Below are positions 1 to 4,176 of a stretch of DNA of 6,753 bases, one piece after another. Origin of the DNA: DATHSN01 sp035464115 (GTDB lineage Bacteria > Actinomycetota > Acidimicrobiia > Acidimicrobiales > SKKL01); assembly GCA_035464115.1 (NCBI GenBank), contig DATHSN010000154.1:1-6753 (forward strand), written 5' to 3'. Numbering within the stretch: the stretch's first letter is position 1; every line of letters begins with the position of its first letter. The notes beneath the pieces were generated by a model that worked only from the letters and a program-made list of their open reading frames with translations, was not told the DNA's origin and ran no database searches. The position numbers and the translations under genes are program-made.

Positions 1-1216
1 GGTCGGGTGGGGGCGGCGCCGGCGCGGGCGGGGTCGGGACGGCCGGGGCGGGCGCCGCGGCGGACGTCGGCGGCGGTGCTGCGGCCGGGGCCGTCGGGGC
101 GTGGGCCGGGACCCCCTCGGCGAGGGCCCGCTCGAGGCGGGTGACCCGGTCGACCAGGGCGGCGACGCTGGTGTCGACCTCGGGCGTGGTGAGGCGCACG
201 AGGGCGACCTCGAGGGGGATGCGGGGATCGCCGACGTGGCGCATGTCGGCGATGGCCTCGCCCACCAGCTCGAGGGCCCGGGTGATCGAGGCCCGGCCGA
301 GGCGGTCGGCGCGGTCGCGCACCATCTCGCGGTCGGCCTCGGCGACGTGGTGCAACGGCGCCCCGACCGAGGCGAGGAACACGTCGCGCAGCCGCCCCAG
401 CAGGTCCTCGGCGAGCGGGCGGGGCTCGCGCCCCATGGTGGTGGCGGCGGCGACCGCCACCAGCGCCGCCGCGCCGTCGCGCTCGCAGAGCGCCTCCACG
501 AGGTCGTCGACCGAGGCCCCGTCGTCGGGCACCCCACCCGAGGCCACCACCTGGTCGAGCGCCGAGAGCGTGTCGCGCGCCGAGCCGCCCCCGTGGCGCA
601 GGGCGTAGGCGACGCCCTCGTCGTCGACGTCGAGCCCGGCGTCGGCGACCAGCCAGCGCACGTGGTCGGCCAGCTCGTCGGCGCCGAGGAGCCCGAACTC
701 GTAGTGCTGGGTGCGGCTGCGGATGGTGGGCAGCACCTTGTGGGGGTCGGTGGTGGCCAGCACGAACACCACGTGGGCGGGTGGCTCCTCGAGGGTCTTC
801 AACAGGGCGTTGGAGGCCCCCGCCGAGAGCATGTGGACCTCGTCGAGGATGTAGACCTTGGTGCGCCCCGGCGAGCCGAGCGACGCCTTGGAGATGAGGT
901 CGCGCACCGCTTCGACGCCGTTGTTGGAGGCGGCGTCGAGCTCGTGGAGGTCGTACGACGAGCCCGCCTCGATGGAGCGGCACGACTCGCACTCGCCGCA
1001 CGGCTCGCCGTCGTCGAGGTGGTCGCAGTTGAGCGCCTTGGCGAGGATGCGCGCGGTGGAGGTCTTGCCGGTGCCGCGCGGCCCCGAGAAGAGGTAGGCG
1101 TGACCGACCCGGTCGTCGCGCACCGCCGAGCGCAGCGCCCGCACCACGTGCGCCTGGCCCCGGATCTCGCCGAAGCGCTGGGGCCGGTAGCGGCGGTAGA
1201 GCGACTGGTAGGCCAT
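1..1216 (-). CDS. dnaX: DNA polymerase III subunit gamma/tau, N-terminal 405 codons (runs off left edge)
   Basis: This is the AAA+ clamp-loader subunit that, with delta and delta-prime, loads the beta clamp in the replisome. The reverse-strand frame from the ATG at 1216 is open to the window edge and starts MAYQSLYRRYRP, typical of DnaX. Visible motifs are Walker A GPRGTGKT (residues 45-52), zinc-binding Cys64, Cys73, Cys76 and Cys79 (the same numbers as in E. coli), Walker B/DExx ILDEVHML (123-130), sensor 1 ATTD (154-157), an arginine-finger SRT (167-169, where E. coli has SRC) and sensor 2 GGSARDTLSALDQ near 215-230. Domain III reaches about residue 345. A short amphipathic stretch (about 347-365) and an Ala/Pro-rich linker (366-405) follow, and the C terminus lies outside. 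No A-rich slippery frameshift site is visible in this part. The start is fixed by homology and by a -10-like hexamer 7 nt upstream. Confidence 0.97.
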   Translation of the reverse strand, partial: MAYQSLYRRYRPQRFGEIRGQAHVVRALRSAVRDDRVGHAYLFSGPRGTGKTSTARILAKALNCDHLDDGEPCGECESCRSIEAGSSYDLHELDAASNNGVEAVRDLISKASLGSPGRTKVYILDEVHMLSAGASNALLKTLEEPPAHVVFVLATTDPHKVLPTIRSRTQHYEFGLLGADELADHVRWLVADAGLDVDDEGVAYALRHGGGSARDTLSALDQVVASGGVPDDGASVDDLVEALCERDGAAALVAVAAATTMGREPRPLAEDLLGRLRDVFLASVGAPLHHVAEADREMVRDRADRLGRASITRALELVGEAIADMRHVGDPRIPLEVALVRLTTPEVDTSVAALVDRVTRLERALAEGVPAHAPTAPAAAPPPTSAAAPAPAVPTPPAPAPPPPD

Positions 1217-1223
1217 CGGGGCG

Positions 1224-1229
1224 ATGCTA
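1224..1229 (-). promoter_or_regulatory. Candidate -10 element for a leaderless dnaX transcript
   Basis: The reverse strand reads TAGCAT, matching the actinobacterial TANNNT -10 pattern, with exactly 7 nt before the dnaX ATG. A transcript starting about 7 nt downstream would begin at or next to the start codon. No ribosome-binding site lies upstream of the ATG, and no convincing -35 element is seen. The assignment rests on pattern and spacing only. Confidence 0.5.
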
Positions 1230-1245
1230 CAAGTGGGCGCTCGCC

Positions 1246-1270
1246 GCGCCCCGGGGGGCGGCCCGGGCGC
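1246..1270 (-). terminator. GC-rich hairpin between ffs and dnaX, possible SRP RNA terminator
   Basis: Inverted arms GCGCCC (1246-1251) and GGGCGC (1265-1270) pair perfectly, and the stem can extend by GGG/CCC across a one-base bulge. The hairpin sits about 29 nt beyond the mature 3' end of the SRP RNA and upstream of the dnaX -10. There is no U tract, so intrinsic termination is uncertain. It could instead be a processing or attenuation structure, or simply a product of GC content. Confidence 0.3.
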
Positions 1271-1298
1271 GGTCGTGCCACGCCCGCGAGTGGCGGTC

Positions 1299-1394
1299 AG
1301 GCGATCTGCGGCGCACCACAGGTTCCGCTGAGAGCTGCTGCCTTCCGGCCCTGACCCGGTTCACGGGCTGCAGTCGCACAGGACCCGACCGCCA
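1299..1394 (-). ncRNA. ffs: Signal recognition particle RNA, small bacterial (4.5S-like) type
   Basis: This is the RNA scaffold of the signal recognition particle. It binds Ffh and speeds the Ffh-FtsY interaction during co-translational membrane targeting. On the reverse strand the conserved apical domain is present: GGGTCAGGGCCGGAAGG followed by CAGCAGC, with a GGAA tetraloop (1346 to 1343) closed by a CC/GG stem and the symmetric and asymmetric internal loops recognised by the Ffh M domain. The terminal helix is visible: GGCGGTC (1393 to 1387) pairs with GATCGCC (1306 to 1300), including one G-U pair, which sets the length at about 95 nt. There is no Alu domain, as expected for the short form. 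The gene is transcribed the same way as dnaX and lies 82 nt upstream of it. Exact ends are uncertain by a few bases. Confidence 0.93.
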
Positions 1395-1414
1395 CACGCG
1401 AGCGTGACACGACC

Positions 1415-1430
1415 GACAGGATACCCTGTC
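1415..1430. repeat. Palindrome GACAGG-N4-CCTGTC in the divergent promoter
   Basis: A perfect 6-bp inverted repeat with a 4-bp centre (ATAC) lies between ffs and tRNA-Ser(GGA). It yields -10-like hexamers on both strands. It could be a bidirectional promoter core or a binding site for a dimeric regulator. As RNA it would form only a small hairpin with no U tract. Confidence 0.5.
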
Positions 1431-1446
1431 GCACCCGGGCGCTCCA
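1418..1446 (-). promoter_or_regulatory. Candidate ffs (SRP RNA) promoter
   Basis: On the reverse strand TATCCT (1423 to 1418) is a good TANNNT -10. TGGAGC (1446 to 1441) lies 17 nt upstream as a weak -35, matching three of six bases of TTGACA. Transcription would start near 1411, leaving a leader of about 17 nt to be removed from the SRP RNA precursor. The -10 lies inside the palindrome at 1415-1430. Confidence 0.5.
1422..1427 (+). promoter_or_regulatory. Candidate -10 for the tRNA-Ser/tadA unit, overlapping the ffs -10
   Basis: TACCCT on the plus strand fits TANNNT and lies in the same palindrome as the reverse-strand ffs -10. The predicted start is near 1434, giving a tRNA precursor leader of about 44 nt. 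GTGACA at 1404-1409 resembles a -35 hexamer but is only 12 nt away, which is too close to pair with it. A promoter must lie somewhere in 1395-1477 because ffs is divergent, and this is the best candidate seen. Confidence 0.35.
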
Positions 1447-1470
1447 CGCGCCCGCCGGCCCCCGGGCCGG
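1437..1470 (+). other. Two tandem GC hairpins in the tRNA-Ser(GGA) leader
   Basis: GGGCGC (1437-1442) and GCGCCC (1448-1453) form a 6-bp stem with a 5-nt loop. CCGGCC (1455-1460) and GGCCGG (1465-1470) form a second stem immediately after. They would sit in the 5' leader of the tRNA precursor and also overlap the ffs -35 region on the other strand. A role in leader processing is possible, but such stems also arise easily in DNA this GC-rich. Confidence 0.35.
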
Positions 1471-1477
1471 GCACCCG

Positions 1478-1565
1478 GGAGGGATGCGAGAGCGGCCGAA
1501 TCGGCACGCTTGGAAAGCGTGTGTGGGGCAACCCACCGTGGGTTCGAATCCCACTCCCTCCGCCA
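1478..1565 (+). tRNA. tRNA-Ser, anticodon GGA
   Basis: Acceptor arm GGAGGGA (1478-1484) pairs with TCCCTCC (1555-1561), followed by discriminator G and an encoded CCA (1563-1565). The anticodon loop TTGGAAA (1510-1516) is closed by a five-pair stem, with anticodon GGA at 1512-1514, decoding UCC and UCU. A long variable arm (TGGG/CCCA around 1524-1535) marks it as a class II tRNA. The T arm is GTGGG-TTCGAAT-CCCAC. At 88 nt including CCA it has the normal length for tRNA-Ser. It is the first element of the tRNA-tadA-tRNA unit, with tadA beginning 3 nt after the CCA. Confidence 0.97.
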
Positions 1566-1568
1566 CCC

Positions 1569-2072
1569 ATGCACCACGCCACCGACACCCAGCTCGCCGC
1601 CATGCGGATCGCCCTCGACGAGGCGCGGTCGGCGGCGGCGCACGGCGACGTGCCCATCGGGGCGGTGGTGCTCCACGACGGCGAGGTCGTCGCCCGTCGC
1701 CACAACGAGCGCGAGGCCAGCGGCGACCCCACCGCCCACGCCGAGGTGCTCGCCCTGCGCGACGCGGCGGCGGCGCTCGGCACCTGGCGCCTCGACCGCT
1801 GCGAGCTGGTGGTCACCCTCGAGCCGTGCGCCATGTGCGCCGGCGCAGCCGTCAACGCCCGCATCGCCCACGTCGTCTACGGCGCGCCCAACCTCGAGGC
1901 CGGGGCGTGCGGGTCGCTCATGAACGTGTGCGCCGACCCGCGGCTGAACCACGAGGCCGCCGTCACCCACGGCGTGCTCGGCGCCGAGTCGGCCGAGCTG
2001 CTCCGCGAGTTCTTCGCCACGCGCCGGCCCGGGGCCGGGGCGCCGTTCGGGGAGCCGGGCACCGGCCGCTAG
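1569..2072 (+). CDS. tadA: tRNA-specific adenosine deaminase (TadA)
   Basis: TadA deaminates adenosine 34 of tRNA-Arg(ACG) to inosine so that one tRNA reads CGU, CGC and CGA. The predicted protein of 167 residues carries the zinc deaminase motifs HAE (His57, catalytic Glu59) and PCAMC (Cys87, Cys90). These numbers match E. coli TadA exactly, and MRIALDEAR at 12-20 matches its first helix, supporting the ATG at 1569. That start is only 3 nt after the CCA of tRNA-Ser(GGA), leaving no room for a ribosome-binding site. The in-frame ATG at 1602 (Met12) is the alternative but has no such site either. In the loop YGAPNLEAGACGSLMNV, Asn108 replaces the Asp108 of E. coli, and Asn119 replaces Asp119. 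The gene is probably co-transcribed with the flanking serine tRNAs, although neither is a TadA substrate because neither has A34. Confidence 0.97.
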   Translation: MHHATDTQLAAMRIALDEARSAAAHGDVPIGAVVLHDGEVVARRHNEREASGDPTAHAEVLALRDAAAALGTWRLDRCELVVTLEPCAMCAGAAVNARIAHVVYGAPNLEAGACGSLMNVCADPRLNHEAAVTHGVLGAESAELLREFFATRRPGAGAPFGEPGTGR

Positions 2073-2082
2073 GATCGCGGGC

Positions 2083-2172
2083 GGAAGGTTGCCAGAGCGG
2101 ACGAATGGGGCGGCCTCGAAAGCCGTTGTGGCCTTCGGGTCACCGTGGGTTCGAATCCCACACCTTCCGCCA
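2083..2172 (+). tRNA. tRNA-Ser, anticodon CGA
   Basis: Acceptor arm GGAAGGT (2083-2089) pairs with ACCTTCC (2162-2168), followed by discriminator G and an encoded CCA (2170-2172). The anticodon loop is CTCGAAA (2115-2121), with anticodon CGA at 2117-2119, reading UCG. The class II variable arm is a stem capped by a TTCG tetraloop (about 2129-2142). The T arm GTGGG-TTCGAAT-CCCAC is identical to that of the upstream tRNA-Ser(GGA). It starts 10 nt after the tadA stop with no terminator between, so it is probably released from the same transcript. Confidence 0.97.
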
Positions 2173-2180
2173 CCGTGACC

Positions 2181-2202
2181 AGGCCCGCCTCCCGGCGGGC
2201 CT
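2181..2202 (+). terminator. Hairpin terminator after tRNA-Ser(CGA)
   Basis: AGGCCCGCC (2181-2189) and GGCGGGCCT (2194-2202) form a perfect 9-bp stem with a TCCC loop, 8 nt after the tRNA CCA. The tail (CGTCGCGT) is poor in T, as is common for terminators in high-GC actinobacteria. The position at the end of the tRNA-tadA-tRNA unit and before a new promoter supports a terminator role. Confidence 0.62.
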
Positions 2203-2245
2203 CGTCGCGTCGGGAGCGCAGGCGTGGGTCGGAGCGATCCGGCCG

Positions 2246-2251
2246 TAGGCT
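2246..2251 (+). promoter_or_regulatory. Candidate -10 for a leaderless ABC transporter transcript
   Basis: TAGGCT fits TANNNT and ends 6 nt before the GTG at 2258, placing the expected transcription start on the start codon itself. No Shine-Dalgarno-like sequence precedes the GTG, and no clear -35 is seen. It lies 43 nt beyond the preceding hairpin terminator. Confidence 0.5.
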
Positions 2252-2257
2252 CGCCGG

Positions 2258-4135
2258 GTGCAGATGGGGTACCACGGCGCGCTCGGTCACGATCCCACCA
2301 AGGTGGCCGGCAGCCGCATCGAGCGGAGCGTGGTGCGCCGCGTCCTCGACCTCACCCGGCCCTACCGGGCCATGCTGGTCGGCTTCCTCGCCACCATCGT
2401 GGGCGGCGCGCTGCTCACCCTCGTGCCGCCGTTGCTGCTCCGCTCGATCATCGACGACGCCATCCCGGCCGACGACCGCGGGCTGCTCAACGTGCTCGCC
2501 CTCGTCATCGTGCTCGCCGCGGTCGGCGAGGCCCTCCTCGCCCTCGCCGAGCGGTGGTGGTCGTCGCGCATCGGCGAGGGCCTCATCTACGACCTGCGCG
2601 TGAAGCTGTTCGACCACGTGCAGCGGATGCCGATCACCTTCTTCACCCGCACCCAGACCGGGGCCCTGGTGAGCCGCCTCAACAACGACGTCATCGGCGC
2701 CCAGCGGGCGGTCACCGGCACCCTCGGCGCGGTGGTGTCCAACGGCATCGTGCTCGTCACCACCCTGGTCGCGCTGTTCGTCCTCGAGTGGCGCCTCACC
2801 CTGCTCGCGCTCACGCTGCTGCCCGTGTTCCTGTGGCCGGCCAAGCGGGTCGGGCGCCGGCTCCAGGCCCTCACCCGCGAGGGCATGGACCTCAACGCCT
2901 CGATGAACAGCACCATGACCGAGCGCTTCGGGGTCTCGGGCGCCCAGCTGGTGAAGCTGTTCGGCCGCCACGACGCCGAGACGGCCGGGTTCGCCCGTCG
3001 CGCCGGTCGGGTGCGCGACATCGGGGTGCGCTCGGCCCTCTACGGCCGGGCGTTCGCCATCGCCCTCGGTCTCATGGCCGCCATCGGCACCGCCGTCGTC
3101 TACTGGGTCGGCGGCCTGCTGGTCATCGACGGGTCGATCACCATCGGCACCCTCACCGCCATGGGGGTGCTGGTCGCCCGCGTCTACACCCCGCTCACCA
3201 GCCTCACCAACGCCCGGGTCGACGTGATGACCGCCCTCGTGTCCTTCGAGCGGGTCTTCGAGGTGCTCGACGCCCCCAACCCGATCACCGACCGCCCCGA
3301 CGCGGTCGACCTGGTGGCGCCCCGCGGCGAGGTCGAGCTCGACGAGGTGACGTTCCGCTACCCCGCCGCCTCGGCGGTCACGGTGGCGTCGCTCGAGACG
3401 GCCCCTGCGGTCGCCCCGGTCGACGGCGCCGGCCGCGACGTGCTCCACGCCGTGTCGTTGCGGGCCCGGCCCGGCGAGCTGGTGGCCCTGGTCGGGCCGT
3501 CGGGCGCGGGCAAGACCACCCTGGCCTCGCTGGTGCCCCGCCTCCACGACGTCACCGGCGGCGCCGTGCGCGTCGACGGCCACGACGTGCGCGACCTCAC
3601 CCAGTCGAGCCTCCGCGCCGCGGTGGGCGTGGTGAGCCAGGACCCCCACCTGTTCCACGAGTCGATCGCCGACAACCTGCGCTACGCCCGACCCGACGCC
3701 ACCGACGCCGAGCTGGTCGCGGCGTGCGAGGCGGCCCGCATCCACCACGTCATCGCCGCGCTCCCCGACGGCTACGCCACCGTCGTCGGCGAGCGCGGCT
3801 ACCGGCTGTCGGGCGGCGAGAAGCAGCGGTTGGCCATCGCCCGCATGCTCCTGAAGGACCCCGCCATCGTCATCCTCGACGAGGCCACCAGCCACCTCGA
3901 CGCCGACAACGAAGCCCACGTCCAGGCCGCGCTGGCCGAGGCGCTGCGCGACCGCACCGCGTTCGTCATCGCCCACCGGCTCTCCACCATCCGCGCCGCC
4001 GACCAGATCCTGGTGCTCGACGACGGGCGCATCGTCGAGCGGGGCACCCACGACTCGCTGCTCGACGCCGGCGGGCTCTACGCCGAGCTCTACCAGACCC
4101 TGGTGCGCGGCGACACCCCGGTCGCCGGGGGCTGA
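2258..4135 (+). CDS. ABC transporter half-transporter, exporter type (permease fused to ATPase)
   Basis: The 625-residue protein has one membrane domain and one ATPase domain, as in MsbA/MdlB/BmrA-like exporters, and should work as a dimer in the cytoplasmic membrane. The membrane domain occupies about residues 35-315, with clear helices near 38-61 and 78-97 and others around 155-200 and 260-310. The ATPase domain has A-loop Tyr368, Walker A GPSGAGKT (413-420), Q-loop Gln461, signature LSGGEKQR (517-524), Walker B IVILDE with catalytic Glu542, a D-loop read as SHLD, and H-loop His573. All catalytic residues are intact, so a homodimer could hydrolyse ATP at both sites. About 25 extra Ala/Val/Pro-rich residues sit between the A-loop strand and the next strand (about 370-394). 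The GTG start is chosen for its spacing to a -10 element; ATG at 2264 is the alternative. The substrate cannot be read from sequence. The next gene is also a likely exporter, 41 nt downstream. Confidence 0.95.
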   Translation: MQMGYHGALGHDPTKVAGSRIERSVVRRVLDLTRPYRAMLVGFLATIVGGALLTLVPPLLLRSIIDDAIPADDRGLLNVLALVIVLAAVGEALLALAERWWSSRIGEGLIYDLRVKLFDHVQRMPITFFTRTQTGALVSRLNNDVIGAQRAVTGTLGAVVSNGIVLVTTLVALFVLEWRLTLLALTLLPVFLWPAKRVGRRLQALTREGMDLNASMNSTMTERFGVSGAQLVKLFGRHDAETAGFARRAGRVRDIGVRSALYGRAFAIALGLMAAIGTAVVYWVGGLLVIDGSITIGTLTAMGVLVARVYTPLTSLTNARVDVMTALVSFERVFEVLDAPNPITDRPDAVDLVAPRGEVELDEVTFRYPAASAVTVASLETAPAVAPVDGAGRDVLHAVSLRARPGELVALVGPSGAGKTTLASLVPRLHDVTGGAVRVDGHDVRDLTQSSLRAAVGVVSQDPHLFHESIADNLRYARPDATDAELVAACEAARIHHVIAALPDGYATVVGERGYRLSGGEKQRLAIARMLLKDPAIVILDEATSHLDADNEAHVQAALAEALRDRTAFVIAHRLSTIRAADQILVLDDGRIVERGTHDSLLDAGGLYAELYQTLVRGDTPVAGG

Positions 4136-4150
4136 GCGCCGGCGTCGGAG

Positions 4151-4156
4151 TAACCT
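4151..4156 (+). promoter_or_regulatory. Candidate -10 upstream of the MFS-cNMP gene
   Basis: TAACCT fits TANNNT and lies in the 41-nt gap after the ABC stop codon. The expected start near 4163 would give a leader of about 14 nt. No obvious -35 is present. Read-through from the ABC gene is an equally possible way to express the gene. Confidence 0.4.
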
Positions 4157-4164
4157 CCGGCGCC

Positions 4165-4176
4165 GAAGGGGGAGGG
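4165..4176 (+). promoter_or_regulatory. Purine-rich ribosome-binding stretch deciding the MFS start
   Basis: GAAGGGGGAGGG runs directly into the GTG at 4177. It is the strongest Shine-Dalgarno-like sequence before any gene here and favours this start over the in-frame GTG at 4219 and ATG at 4279. The GGAGG part is closer to the start than usual, and the AAGG part is better spaced. Confidence 0.5.

Noticed and set aside
1..120. Possible repeat or low-complexity element in the G/C-rich left edge
   Set aside because: It is the Ala/Pro-rich linker region of DnaX, which explains the GGC/CCG repetition.
101..1354. A 417-codon open frame on the plus strand opposite dnaX
   Set aside because: It is the antisense of the well-supported dnaX frame and runs into ffs. 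The product is repetitive Gly/Val/Arg/His with no family features.
1404..1409. GTGACA as a -35 for the tRNA-Ser promoter
   Set aside because: It is only 12 nt from the TACCCT hexamer, and no TANNNT lies at 16-18 nt, so it cannot be paired convincingly.
1404..1568. N-terminal extension of TadA upstream of 1569
   Set aside because: It would translate through tRNA-Ser(GGA). Alignment of MRIALDEAR with the E. coli N terminus supports the start at 1569.
2224..4176. Upstream extension of the MFS frame through the whole ABC gene, suggesting one 1218-residue protein
   Set aside because: The extension translates to Arg/Pro/His-rich nonsense in the wrong frame of the ABC gene. The MFS protein starts sensibly at the GTG at 4177 behind a purine-rich stretch.
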